A stretch of DNA of 64,000 bases from Kitasatospora kifunensis (GTDB lineage: Bacteria > Actinomycetota > Actinomycetes > Streptomycetales > Streptomycetaceae). The position numbers and the translations under genes are program-made. The notes beneath the pieces are model-generated. The model worked only from the letters and a program-made list of their open reading frames with translations, searched no databases and was not told the origin of the DNA. Location: assembly GCF_014203855.1 (NCBI RefSeq), contig NZ_JACHJV010000002.1:682001-746000 (forward strand), in the 5' to 3' direction. This document shows, piece after piece, positions 1 to 9,400 of this stretch. Within the stretch, counting starts at the first letter, position 1. The number at the start of each line of letters is the position of its first letter.

Positions 1-2
1 GC

Positions 3-398
3 AGCGCCGGCATCAAGTGGGTCTGGGGCAGCTCGACCGACGCGTTCTTCGACCTCCACCTCGAGCCCGACCCCACCATCACGCTGAGCCTGGCGATGTC
101 GGGGACCACGCTCAAGGCCACGGCCGTGGAAGTGAGTTCCTTCGGTCTGAAGCTCGTGCCCACGCGCGGCGACATCGTCAGCATGATCGTCTCGTGGGTC
201 GTCGACGCCCTGTCGTCGACGTTCGGTGACCTTGTCGGCAGCGCACTGCGCGGCGTCGAGTTTCAGGTGGGCACATTCCCGGCCATCCCCGTCGACATCG
301 ATCCCGTCCATCTCGACGTGACCCCGACGGACCTGACCCTCGCACGGTTCGGCGACGCGCTCGCACTCCAGGGCACGGTGACCGTCACCAAGCGGTAG
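3..398 (+). CDS. Hypothetical protein, C-terminal part (lipid-binding-like beta pattern)
   Basis: The gene enters from the left edge; 131 codons are visible, reading from base 3 to a TAG at 396-398. I do not recognise the family. The visible part alternates short amphipathic beta strands with one helix (MIVSWVVDALSSTFGDLVG) and ends in the segment DVTPTDLTLARFGDALALQG. That ending resembles the last strands of TULIP-type lipid-binding folds and resembles segments in the downstream proteins at 649-1587 and 4687-6420. It lies on the same strand as the next six genes, so it is probably a member of the same cluster. Family assignment is inference; the open frame and codon usage are direct. Confidence 0.6.
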   Translation, partial: SAGIKWVWGSSTDAFFDLHLEPDPTITLSLAMSGTTLKATAVEVSSFGLKLVPTRGDIVSMIVSWVVDALSSTFGDLVGSALRGVEFQVGTFPAIPVDIDPVHLDVTPTDLTLARFGDALALQGTVTVTKR

Positions 399-584
399 GG
401 GACCGCGGAGCCGGTGCAGGTCCGGGGCTGCCCGTCCCGCGCCCTGCACCGGCGGCAGAACGCCGTGCCCGTACGCAGGTTTTCCGCCGCAGTGCGGCAA
501 GGCCGGTTTTGTGCTGCGCATTTGTGTCATGGAATTCAGGACGAACGGCCATGGTGGAACGGCGTGTTCAGCGGCTTCGGAAAC

Positions 585-609
585 CGGTTCCGACGATGAC
601 CGGGAACCG
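585..609 (+). terminator. Possible hairpin terminator
   Basis: CGGTTCC (585-591) pairs with GGAACCG (603-609) around an 11-base loop. It lies in the 250-base gap after the first, partial gene and just ahead of the next start. There is no T-run. The rest of the gap (399-648) shows no gene. Confidence 0.3.
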
Positions 610-648
610 ACTGTTCTCCGTTCCGCATAGCCCCTTGAATCAATTGCC

Positions 649-1587
649 GTGACCGAAACGCCATATGACCTTGCTCTCGGAATCCACGCCGACGCCCTCA
701 ACTCGGGCCTCACGACCCTGCACAGCCAGCACCGCGCGGTGTTCCAGGGCTCCTACGGCCCCGAGACCATCGATGAAATCGACTATACGTTCGCCTGGGA
801 CTTCCTGAAGCCGCCCGAGCTCATCCTGAGCAAGCCGGATGCCGGGCTCTGGAGTCAGATGATCAAGGCGCAGGGCATCACGGACCTGCCCGACTCGGGG
901 GTCCTGCAACTCCACGCCCTGCAGCTGCAGGTGAACGGCACCATCGCCGGCGAGGCCCTGCCCCAGGGTGTCAGCGAGGTCAAAGTCGCCGTCCAGGCCA
1001 AGGTCGACGGCGGCGGCATCACCGTCGTCCCGCTCGGTGTGTGGCTGTCCGAGATCCTGGACCCCTACACCAGGATCATGGTCGACAAGGTGATCGTGCC
1101 GAACGTCCTCGACCAGGCGAAGAACCTGGTGAACGGGCTGAAGCTGCCCGTGCGGGACCTCTTCGGCCAGCAAGTCGCCCTCACCCCAGTCCTCCTGGAC
1201 GTCACCGGGACGCACCTGGTCCTCACGGCGACCGCAGGAACCGGCCAGGCCCGCGCCGCCGGCGCGGCCACTGACGCGGTCACCGGCTGGCCGTCGGACA
1301 AGCAGGTCTTCCTCCTCGTCGGCCGGGACCTCCTGGCCCGCCTGCTGCAGGGCGCACTCGACCAGTGGCAGGACACGCAACTGGCCGACGACGACAAGAC
1401 CGTGCCCGGCATCGCCTCCGTCTGGTGGAAGGCGAAGTTCCACAAGGCCGACAACGTGAAGGTCGACAAGAGCGACCCGACCACCATCTCGGCCGACTTC
1501 GACATCCCCTGGTCCGTCGGCGTGGACCTGTTCCCCGTCGCCCCGGGCAAGGGCTGCGCGCTGTTCAAGGCCTCCCAGGAGTCCTGA
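649..1587 (+). CDS. Hypothetical protein, TULIP-like architecture (312 aa)
   Basis: A 312-residue protein with a GTG start and no clear Shine-Dalgarno sequence. No signal peptide or membrane helix is seen, so it is probably cytosolic. It begins with a helix (YDLALGIHADALNSGLTTLH), goes through alternating strands (YTFAWDFLKPPELILS, KVAVQAKVDGGGITVVP), then a second helix (DKQVFLLVGRDLLARLLQGALDQW) and more strands. A long helix packed on a curled amphipathic sheet is the pattern of TULIP proteins (BPI, SMP, P47/OrfX-like). This is a pattern match only. The next gene follows after 44 bases with an AGGAGG site, so the genes are probably cotranscribed. Confidence 0.65.
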   Translation: MTETPYDLALGIHADALNSGLTTLHSQHRAVFQGSYGPETIDEIDYTFAWDFLKPPELILSKPDAGLWSQMIKAQGITDLPDSGVLQLHALQLQVNGTIAGEALPQGVSEVKVAVQAKVDGGGITVVPLGVWLSEILDPYTRIMVDKVIVPNVLDQAKNLVNGLKLPVRDLFGQQVALTPVLLDVTGTHLVLTATAGTGQARAAGAATDAVTGWPSDKQVFLLVGRDLLARLLQGALDQWQDTQLADDDKTVPGIASVWWKAKFHKADNVKVDKSDPTTISADFDIPWSVGVDLFPVAPGKGCALFKASQES

Positions 1588-1631
1588 GTCCCGCTCTCCC
1601 GTCGTTCCCTCACTCCAGGAGGTCCCTACCC

Positions 1632-2003
1632 GTGGATGCGCTGCTCGACTTCGAGGTCGTCCTCGACCCGACCGAACCCAACGTCACCTTCAAGGCCACC
1701 GGCCTGACCGACACGGCCCTGACCGCGACGCTGGAGAAGATCGTCCTCAACTCGCTCACGCTGTACGCCAAGTCCGATGCCGCCAAGCTGGTCGTCGGTC
1801 CCGCCAACGTTCTGGCGCTCGCGGCCCCTGGCGTCCTGAAGGGCGCGTTGGAGGGCAAGAAGAGCGCCGACATCCCGCTCAACAAGCCACTGGGCACCGA
1901 CATCACCATCAAGGACCAGACCGTGTCCGTGAAGCTGACCTCTCCGGAACTCGGCTCCCACGACGGGATGTTCATGGTCAGCGGCACGTTCGTCGTCTCC
2001 TGA
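1632..2003 (+). CDS. Small hypothetical protein of the same cluster (123 aa)
   Basis: The GTG at 1632 is chosen because AGGAGG lies nine bases upstream (1617-1622). An upstream extension would run into the previous gene in another frame. The protein is short, soluble-looking and beta-rich: DFEVVLDPTEPNVTFKATGL, then a helix TALTATLEKIVLNSL, a stretch DITIKDQTVSVKLTSPEL, and the ending FMVSGTFVVS. The terminal GTF-hydrophobic strand resembles the C-terminus of the first gene of the window. It may be a single-module relative of the larger neighbours. No function is recognised. Confidence 0.6.
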   Translation: MDALLDFEVVLDPTEPNVTFKATGLTDTALTATLEKIVLNSLTLYAKSDAAKLVVGPANVLALAAPGVLKGALEGKKSADIPLNKPLGTDITIKDQTVSVKLTSPELGSHDGMFMVSGTFVVS

Positions 2004-2139
2004 GCCGTCTCCTGGACCGTCCCGGATCAGCCGTCCCGCATCGACCGTCCCGGATCAGCCGTCCCAGCATCCCCTCGGCGCGCCGGCCCCTGCCGCCCGG
2101 CCCGCTGCGCCCGCCCGACCGACCATCTCAGGAGACCTG

Positions 2140-3573
2140 TTGAGCACGCCCCAGCCCCCGCAGTCCGGCGACGCCCGGCCCGGCCACCAGGCCCAGACGC
2201 TCCACCTCGCCGACACGCCCGGCTACCCCCTGGCCCGCAGCGTGGAGATGCCCGACACCCTCGACTACCCCACCGGATCGCTGAGCTTTCGCCTCGGCGC
2301 ACTCCGGCTACGCGCCGAGGGGCAGCCGCAGGCCCTCGCCGAGGAGACCCGCGGCGACACCCGCCGCATCACCCACCGCATCCCGGCCCTGGTCCTCACC
2401 GGCCGCTACGCCCTCGACGCCCGGCCCGACGAGATCCGGGAGATCGACACCGCCGGGAACCTGCGCCCGCTCTCGGCCGAGGCCCGGCAGCCCACCCTGC
2501 CCGCCGGCGCCCGCGCCGTCCCCGTCAGCCACCCGGACGACGAGACCGTTCGCGAGTGGACCAGCCGCGCCGACGCCCACCGCACCAAGCTGATGAAGAC
2601 CGAGAACGGTCGCAAGGTCCTCACCCAGTACGGCACCCACAACGAGAGCTACTACGACATCTTCAACGGCAGCTCCTCGGTGTCCTCCAACCTCCGCAAG
2701 AAGTGGGCCGACAAGGGCGTCACCCAGCGCATGTCGGCCCATACCTACGAGAGCACGGACCCGGACCAGGCCACCGGTGCCCGGTCGCTCGCCGACGACC
2801 AGCAGCCGGTCAACGACTGGTCGGACCCGCAGGAGGGCGTCACCTACAACGGGCACGCCTGGCTGCAGCGGACCACCGTGCAGACCGCGCTCACCACCGA
2901 AGCCGCCCGATACCGCAAGAAGGGGGACCAGGAGACGGCCGATCGCCTCGACGCCGCGGCCACGGCCGCCGAGGGCTTCTCCAAGGAGGTCCAGCAGACC
3001 GGCAACGACGGCTCGCGGACCACCCCGATGACCCAGGACCACGTCTACACGACCATCGACCAGCACTCCGGGGAGCTGCCGGCGGTCTCCGCCGAGGAGA
3101 TGGCCCGCTACAACGGACTGGCCGCGTTCACCGACGAGCAGGTGCGAGCACCCCAGGCGGAGCAGGGGGAGCAGCCGCTGGAGCCGCAGGACTGGATCCC
3201 GCTCTCCGCCGAGGACCGCGCCGTCATCCAGGAGATCGGCGCCGCGGCCTACCACGAGGAAGCACTGCAGGGGCCGCAGGCGACCGACACCCTGCACACG
3301 GGGGAGTGCACGGCACGGCTGGAGGACGTCCGCATCACCACCCGCCTCGGGCCGGACGGCGCACCGGCGGACGTGACGGTGGAACTGCCGGGCCTCGCCC
3401 TGAGCATCGACGACGAGCAGTGGCGGGGAAGCGCCGCCGACGTGGCCCGCGAACGCCTCGCCGCCATGCGGTTCGTGCACACGCTGCTGCGGGACGCCAT
3501 CGGCGAGACCGTCCGCCACGCCGCCTTCACCGGCATCACCGGATACGCCCACCCACAGGACGGGCGGTCCTGA
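2140..3573 (+). CDS. Hypothetical protein (477 aa) preceding polyprenyl synthetase
   Basis: A TTG start two bases after an AGGAGACC ribosome site. The first 180 residues are beta-rich with a charged strand pattern (SLSFRLGALRLRAEG). The middle is hydrophilic and helical: MKTENGRKVLTQYGTHNESY, then the conspicuous YDIFNGSSSVSSNLRKKW. The C-terminus returns to strands plus a helix (ERLAAMRFVHTLLRDAIGE). There is no signal peptide, transmembrane helix or known motif. Its stop is three bases before the GTG of the polyprenyl synthetase gene, so the two are almost certainly cotranslated and may act together. I do not recognise a family. Confidence 0.65.
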   Translation: MSTPQPPQSGDARPGHQAQTLHLADTPGYPLARSVEMPDTLDYPTGSLSFRLGALRLRAEGQPQALAEETRGDTRRITHRIPALVLTGRYALDARPDEIREIDTAGNLRPLSAEARQPTLPAGARAVPVSHPDDETVREWTSRADAHRTKLMKTENGRKVLTQYGTHNESYYDIFNGSSSVSSNLRKKWADKGVTQRMSAHTYESTDPDQATGARSLADDQQPVNDWSDPQEGVTYNGHAWLQRTTVQTALTTEAARYRKKGDQETADRLDAAATAAEGFSKEVQQTGNDGSRTTPMTQDHVYTTIDQHSGELPAVSAEEMARYNGLAAFTDEQVRAPQAEQGEQPLEPQDWIPLSAEDRAVIQEIGAAAYHEEALQGPQATDTLHTGECTARLEDVRITTRLGPDGAPADVTVELPGLALSIDDEQWRGSAADVARERLAAMRFVHTLLRDAIGETVRHAAFTGITGYAHPQDGRS

Positions 3574-3576
3574 CCC

Positions 3577-4605
3577 GTGCTCATCCTCGACACGACCGCT
3601 CCCGCCGAGGACGTCCTCGGCGGGCTGTGGGCGAACCTGCTCGCCGACGACCTGCCGCGCTTCGAGGCGTTCCTGGACCAGGCCCTGGCCCCGCAGCAGG
3701 AGTACCTCACCGACGGCGAGCGGGCCCTGTACCGGCACGGCAAGCGCCTGCGCCCGGCCGTCCTGCTGCTGGCCGCCCACCTGGTGCACGGCCCCGCGCC
3801 GCTTCCCGACAAAGTGCTCCAGGGCGCCGTCTCCCTGGAGATGCTGCACGTGGCGACGCTGATCCACGACGACATCGTGGACGGCGCGGCCCTGCGCCGT
3901 GGCCTGCCCTCGGTCAACGCCGCCCGGGGCACCGAGGCCGCGGTACTCGTCGGCGACCTGCAGTTCGTCCAGGCCATCCGCGGCTTCGTGGGAACGATCG
4001 ACCGGGACAGCGACATGGGCCTGATCGAACTCGTCCTCGACACCGCGTTCCAGATCGGTTGCGGGGAACTCGACGAGTTGCGCACCGACCTCTCCCAGGA
4101 TCCGCAGCTGCTGGCCAGGACCTACTGGCGCACCGCCGACCGCAAGACCGCCGCCCTGTTCGGGCTCGCGGCCGAGGCCGGGGTGACCCTGGCCGACGGG
4201 CGCAGCGGCGACGCCCGCCGTGCCGGGTTCTACGGCCGCCGGCTCGGCCGCGCCCTGCAGGTCATGGACGATCTGTTCGACCTCGCCCAGGACGAGTTGG
4301 GCTCCGGCAAGCCGCGCGGCATGGACCTGCTGCGCCGCCGCGCTTCGCTGCCGCTGATCTACGCCATGCAGGAGTGGGGCCCGCAGCACGCGGTCAGCCG
4401 CATCATGCGCGGCGAGGCCACCGACCCCTGCGTCCTTACGCGCACGCTCGCCGAGGTCTGCGGCGGTGCCGGCTTCTCACGCGCGTACACCGACGCCCGT
4501 GCGCAGGCGCTGGAGGCCGTCGAGCTGCTGCGCCCGTTCCCGGCCGGACGCTACCGCTACGCCCTGGAGGACCTGGCCCTGCACGTCGTGGACCGCGGGG
4601 TCTGA
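3577..4605 (+). CDS. Polyprenyl synthetase (trans-isoprenyl diphosphate synthase)
   Basis: A 342-residue trans-prenyltransferase that adds isopentenyl diphosphate units to an allylic diphosphate. Visible motifs: GKRLRP (55-60), first Asp-rich motif DDIVD (98-102) followed by LRRG, and second Asp-rich motif DDLFD (231-235), so both Mg2+-binding clusters are intact. The residues four and five places before the first motif are small (A93, T94, in HVATLIHDD). Aromatic residues there limit chain growth in short-chain enzymes, so a medium or long polyprenyl product is likely. The gene starts three bases after the upstream gene. No terpene cyclase or prenyl-quinone gene is nearby, so the fate of the product is unknown. 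Confidence 0.9.
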   Translation: MLILDTTAPAEDVLGGLWANLLADDLPRFEAFLDQALAPQQEYLTDGERALYRHGKRLRPAVLLLAAHLVHGPAPLPDKVLQGAVSLEMLHVATLIHDDIVDGAALRRGLPSVNAARGTEAAVLVGDLQFVQAIRGFVGTIDRDSDMGLIELVLDTAFQIGCGELDELRTDLSQDPQLLARTYWRTADRKTAALFGLAAEAGVTLADGRSGDARRAGFYGRRLGRALQVMDDLFDLAQDELGSGKPRGMDLLRRRASLPLIYAMQEWGPQHAVSRIMRGEATDPCVLTRTLAEVCGGAGFSRAYTDARAQALEAVELLRPFPAGRYRYALEDLALHVVDRGV

Positions 4606-4629
4606 GCTGCACGGCTGCACGGCTGCACG
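4606..4629 (+). repeat. Three 8-bp direct repeats after the prenyl synthetase
   Basis: GCTGCACG occurs three times without interruption, directly after the TGA of the polyprenyl synthetase gene. It is probably a slippage product. No function is evident. Confidence 0.5.
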
Positions 4630-4686
4630 GCAGCCCGCCCCCGACCACGGCCCCGACCAACACAACTGCCCCTGAAGGGAAGGCCC

Positions 4687-6420
4687 ATGGCCACCAAGCT
4701 GGTCGACTTCATCTACGCCACCATGTACAAGCGCATCAACAACCCGGACAGCCCGTACTGGCTGCCCACCGTCCTCAAGGACGTCCGCACGCCCGACGGC
4801 CAGGCGCTGAATCCGCTGACCGTCGAGGCGTGGGACATCGGGCAGTTGGACGGCACCGAGGGGAAGACGATCGGCGACGCCATCAGTTCCGCGTGGTGGA
4901 TCTTCGTGGGCGCCGCCTTCGACGACGCGAAGGACCGCGGTGTGCCCGATCTCCCGGACGACCTCGATCCCTTCAACAGCCAGCGCGACGCCGACCACCC
5001 CTACCCCTCGCTCTCCCTGACCACCGTCACCGTCGACGGGCTGGCGAACGCCTCGGTCGGGGAGCTGCAGAACCTCGCCCCCACCGACAAGGGCTACCGC
5101 GGCACGGTCCGGGTGACCACCGCGGCCTACGACACGCACGGGTGGCAGAAGCAGATCACGGTCAAGGGCACGTACAGCCTCGTGCAGCACGTCGTGGTGA
5201 TCGACGACACCGGGGAGCAGAACGCGGGCGAGGACTTGAAGCCGCCGACGAAGGTCGTGGTCAAGGGCCTGGAAGGGGTGGAGTGGCCGCGTCAGGAGAT
5301 CGAGGGCCACGGCCAGTTCACCGTCACGGCCCAGGACCTCGCCTTCGACGTCGTGCTCCGTGCCGAGCCCACCGGCACCGGCGTGAACCGCACTCCGCAG
5401 CTGACCGTCGAGTCGATCACCGTCGCCTCGCAGCCGACGTTCCACCTCGACGAGAAGTCCCTGACCATCGAGGGCAGCACGATCGATCAGGCCACCCTCG
5501 AGGTCTGGAAGCAGGCAGCGGCCGACGCCTTCAACAGCGACGACGCCGGCAAGGCCCTCGCCGCGAAGCTCGTCGACACGCTGGCCGCCCCCTCCTTCCG
5601 CGACCAGTTCTCCGCCACGCTCACCGGCCAGCTGGCCAAGGCACTCGACGGGGTGCTCGGCGCGGTGCCGCAGGGCAACCTGCCCTCGGACGACAGCGGC
5701 TTCCCGGCGAAGTACGGACCGCTGGAGATCTACCTCTTCGACCGGCTGCGGGCCTGCGTCAACGACACCGGCTCCGGCTTCTACCCCCCGACCGTCGTCC
5801 TGGGAGCGAGCGATCCGGTGCTCGAACCGTACGACGTGGGGGACATCGACCTCGGCTCGCACAAGATCGGCGTCGTGACGGCCGACCTCAGCTTCAAGGG
5901 CGGCACGATCAAGGGCATCTCCAACCTCCTGATCCCCGTCAAGGACGCCGCCCTCACCGACGGCGGCATCGGGGCGACCCTCAGGTTCGGCCGGCTCCCC
6001 GGCGCCGCGCAGGTTCCCGCGCCCCCGCTCACCATCACCGGTACGGGCGTCATCTCCTTCCCCGACAGCAGTGGCAGCGCGGTGGACGACGACGACACGA
6101 TCAAGGGCGACCTCACCGTCACCATCGACCAGCCCACGGCGACGGCCGCCCTGTCCTTCACCGGCCGCGACGCCGACGAACTCACCATCGGCCTGGACGC
6201 GCTCGCCCTCGACCTCGTCACGAAGGACCTCCAGGTCGCGATCCACCTCCAGGAGCCCAGCCCCCTGGAGAAGATCATCCAAAAGGTGCTCAACTCGGAC
6301 GAGGTCAAGCAGAGGATCATCACGGGGGTGCAGGGCACGGCCGACTCGCACCGCGGCGACATCGCCAAGGAGCTCACCGCCAACGCCCGCACGGTCATCC
6401 GCGCCAAGCTCGGGGGCTGA
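4687..6420 (+). CDS. Hypothetical protein (577 aa), prenyl-synthetase-associated
   Basis: ATG start behind a GAAGGGAAGG site. The protein opens MATKLVDFIYATMYKRINNPDSP and has a Trp-rich patch near residues 70-80 (SAWWIFVG). It continues with many short amphipathic strands (GTVRVTTAAYD, SLTTVTVDGL, PQLTVESITVAS) broken by helices such as FRDQFSATLTGQLAKALDGVLG. It ends with a helix near VKQRIITGVQGTADSH. No secretion signal or catalytic motif is visible. The strand-helix pattern resembles that of the 312-aa and 1237-aa proteins of the cluster, which suggests related lipid- or hydrophobe-binding modules; this is inference. It is eight bases upstream of the next start. Confidence 0.65.
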   Translation: MATKLVDFIYATMYKRINNPDSPYWLPTVLKDVRTPDGQALNPLTVEAWDIGQLDGTEGKTIGDAISSAWWIFVGAAFDDAKDRGVPDLPDDLDPFNSQRDADHPYPSLSLTTVTVDGLANASVGELQNLAPTDKGYRGTVRVTTAAYDTHGWQKQITVKGTYSLVQHVVVIDDTGEQNAGEDLKPPTKVVVKGLEGVEWPRQEIEGHGQFTVTAQDLAFDVVLRAEPTGTGVNRTPQLTVESITVASQPTFHLDEKSLTIEGSTIDQATLEVWKQAAADAFNSDDAGKALAAKLVDTLAAPSFRDQFSATLTGQLAKALDGVLGAVPQGNLPSDDSGFPAKYGPLEIYLFDRLRACVNDTGSGFYPPTVVLGASDPVLEPYDVGDIDLGSHKIGVVTADLSFKGGTIKGISNLLIPVKDAALTDGGIGATLRFGRLPGAAQVPAPPLTITGTGVISFPDSSGSAVDDDDTIKGDLTVTIDQPTATAALSFTGRDADELTIGLDALALDLVTKDLQVAIHLQEPSPLEKIIQKVLNSDEVKQRIITGVQGTADSHRGDIAKELTANARTVIRAKLGG

Positions 6421-6427
6421 GCCCTCC

Positions 6428-9400
6428 ATGACGATCGAGGAACTCCGGGCCCTGATCACCCGGCACACCAAGGACGCCACCCTCACCCTCCCCGCCGCCG
6501 ACCTCGGCACCGGGCCCGCCGCCGCGCTCGTCGGCGGGTGGCTCGACGGCACGCTCACCGTCACGGACCTGCGGCGCGAGGACCACGCCGACAGTGTGGT
6601 GGTGCACGGCACGCTCACCATCACCGGCCTCGGCCTCAGCGACCAGCAGGTCGACGGGATCGAATTCGGTCTCGACCCCGTCGACCACGGTCCCACGCTC
6701 TACCTCCCGCTCACCCTGCCCGCGGACTGGACCTTCGCCACCTCCTTCCCCGCCACCGAGGGCAGCGACCTGGCCGCCCTCGCCTTCCCCGCACCGCCCG
6801 CGCTGCTGCTCACCTCGGCGGCCCGGCCCGCCCGCGACGGGTACTCCGCACTGGATCCCGGCCTGACCTTCCACGCCGCCCAGGTGACCGACCCGCAGCA
6901 ACTCGGCAGCCTCGCCGCGCTGCTGCGCCCCCGGCCCGGGACACTGACGCTGACCGGGCCGGTCCTGCGCCGTCCCGCCAAGGGCCCCGGCGACGAGGCC
7001 CGCACCGACATCGCGCTGCGCTCAACTCCCCAGCCGGACGCGGCGTTCTCCGCGTCCTTCACCCTGTGGGCCGGATCCCGCGAGGACGGGGCGAACGGCT
7101 CCGCGGTCGGCTACGGTCTGCGGCTGGCGGCGGACCTGGTCCTGGGGAAGGCAGTCGGCGCGACGATCAGCGCTCCGCTGCCCTCCGGCGGCGCAGCGCT
7201 CACGCTCAGCGCCGACCGGCTGCCCGAGCGGCTGACCACGGGCGACCTCGCCGCGTGGAACGGCACCGGCGCAGCGGTCCACCAGCTGGTCGACCAGGAG
7301 GGCTTCGCGCTCGGCGACTTCGTGCGCCTGACCGGGATCACCGCCGCCATCGACCCCGCGGCGTTCGCCAAGGGCGGGCTGGCGGCAGCGCTGGCCCAGG
7401 TCAGCGCCACCGTCGAGACCATGCCCGGCACCACCTGGCCGATCCTGGGCGACGACCTCGCCCTGACCGGCGTCGGCGCCACCCTGACCGTCACCAATCC
7501 GCTCCAGCCGTCCCGCGCGGCGAAGGTCACCGGGCACGGCGACTTCACCGTCGCGGGCAACGTCAGCCTGCACGCCACCGCCGAGATACCGCCCGGCACG
7601 TTCCGGCTCTCCCTCGACGAGAGCACACCCGCCGAACTGCGGGACGTGCTCCAGCACTTCCTGCCGCACGCCGACCTCACCGGCGTGCCCGATCTGACGC
7701 TGAAGAAGTTCTCCGGCACCGCCACGCCGAAGAAGGGCGCCTACGAGGTCGACGCGTCCGTCTCCTCCGACTGGCACATCGACGTCGGCGCCGCCCGCGT
7801 CACTCTCACCGAGGCAGGGCTGGAGCTGGCGCGCGAGGGCGGCGAAGGCAGCAAGGGCGCCGGCGTGGTGCGGCGTCCGGGCGGCGCGGGCGGCGCCGCC
7901 GTTCCCGGGAACGGCGGCTCGCGGACCACCGGCACCCTGTCGGCCAAGGCCGAACTCGGCCCGGCCACCGGCGGCAACGGCTCGGTCGTGAAGTTCTCCG
8001 CCAAGTGGACGATCCCCGGCGCCTTCGAGCTCGACGGGACCTTCCCGGACCTCGACCTGACCGCTCTCCTGAAGTCCCTCGCCTGCCAGGCCGAGGTGCC
8101 GTTGCCCGAGGGCCTGCCGCAAGTCTCCCTGCTCCAGCCCGCCGTGACCCTACGCCTGGGGAGCGCGTTGTCGGGGCAGTCGGCGGCGGGGAAGAGCTAC
8201 GAGCTGGCGGTCAGCACCACGGCGGCCTTCGACGCGGCGCAGTTGACCTTCTTCGGCAAGGCGGCCAGGACGGCGGAGGGCGGCACCCTGTTCGCCGCCG
8301 CGTTCTGGCAGCAGGACTGGGTCTGGTCGCCGGGCAAGGTGTCCACCTGGGCACCGGTGCTCGGCTTCCTCGACGACATCAGCTTCGTGCAGTCCGGGCT
8401 GGCCGTCAGCTCCGCCGACGGGGTGGCCGTCGATGCCGGGACCGAGGCGCCCGACACCCTGCCCGCCACCTTGGACAAGGGCCTGACCTTCTTCACCGAG
8501 CTGGGTCTGACCGGCCCGCTGGCGCCCTTGCGGGTGCTGTTCGAGGACGCCAATGGCATCCGCCTGACGGCCCGGCTCACCACGCCGGTCCAGGAGTCCG
8601 AGTTCACCGCCTCCATCGCGGAGCAGAAGACCCGGGAGGGATTCGGCGGCCTCACCCTCGCGTTCCGCCCCGCGCAGCGGGAAGTGTCCCTCCAGACGTC
8701 GTGGAACTTCAGCGTCCCAGCCGTCGGCTCCGCTCCTGCGACCCTGCTCCAGTTCGTTGCCGGCGGGGCTCTCAAGGGCACCGAGTTCCACCTCTTCCTG
8801 GTCCTCAAGCCCGCCGGGTCCGCGGCGCAAGCGGTCCCCGCCGGACGGCCAGCGCCGCACCAACTGGCCTACGCCCTGCGGTCGTCAGGGCACACGCTGC
8901 TCACCGCGGACCCCGTCCCCGGGGCCGACGGCGGCCTCGTCCACGAGGCGAGGCCCCACCGCGATAGCGCGAGCAGGAGCGCGGACAGCCTGCTGCGTAA
9001 CACCGCGAGCCGCCTCGCCGGGCTCGCCGATCCGCCCCCGGACGCCGACCGCCCCACGTGGCAGAACGCCTTCGGCGTGGAGGGCTTCGACGTCCACTAC
9101 TTCTACCTGCAGATCGGCTACGGCACGGGGACCGGGTTCACCCTGGGCGCGGGTGGTTCGGTGGTCATCGGCGAGGCCACCCTGGACCTCGACATCGAGG
9201 GCGGCTTCGAGCCCGAGCCGTTCGTCACCGTCTTCCGCTTCGACCTGGGGACCGTCCACCAAGGCGCCGGCATCTCGATCTGGGACCTGCTCGCCGTCCT
9301 CACCACCCCGCCCAGCTGGCTCGCCTTCCTCAAGCAGATCGTGCTCCACGAGCTGGCGATCTGCGTGGTCACTGCCCCCGGCGGCTGGACCAACCCGGTG

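Noticed and set aside
3577-4605. Prenyl synthetase cluster as an ordinary terpene pathway
   Set aside because: No terpene cyclase, squalene/phytoene synthase or P450 occurs in the visible cluster; the neighbours are non-enzymatic looking proteins.
2308-6431. Very long open frames on the opposite strand and in other frames (for example 2308-4389 minus, 2556-6431 plus)
   Set aside because: They overlap the prenyl-synthetase cluster, are made of Arg/Gly/Pro/Ala-rich low-complexity sequence and have no ribosome sites; they are high-G+C shadows.
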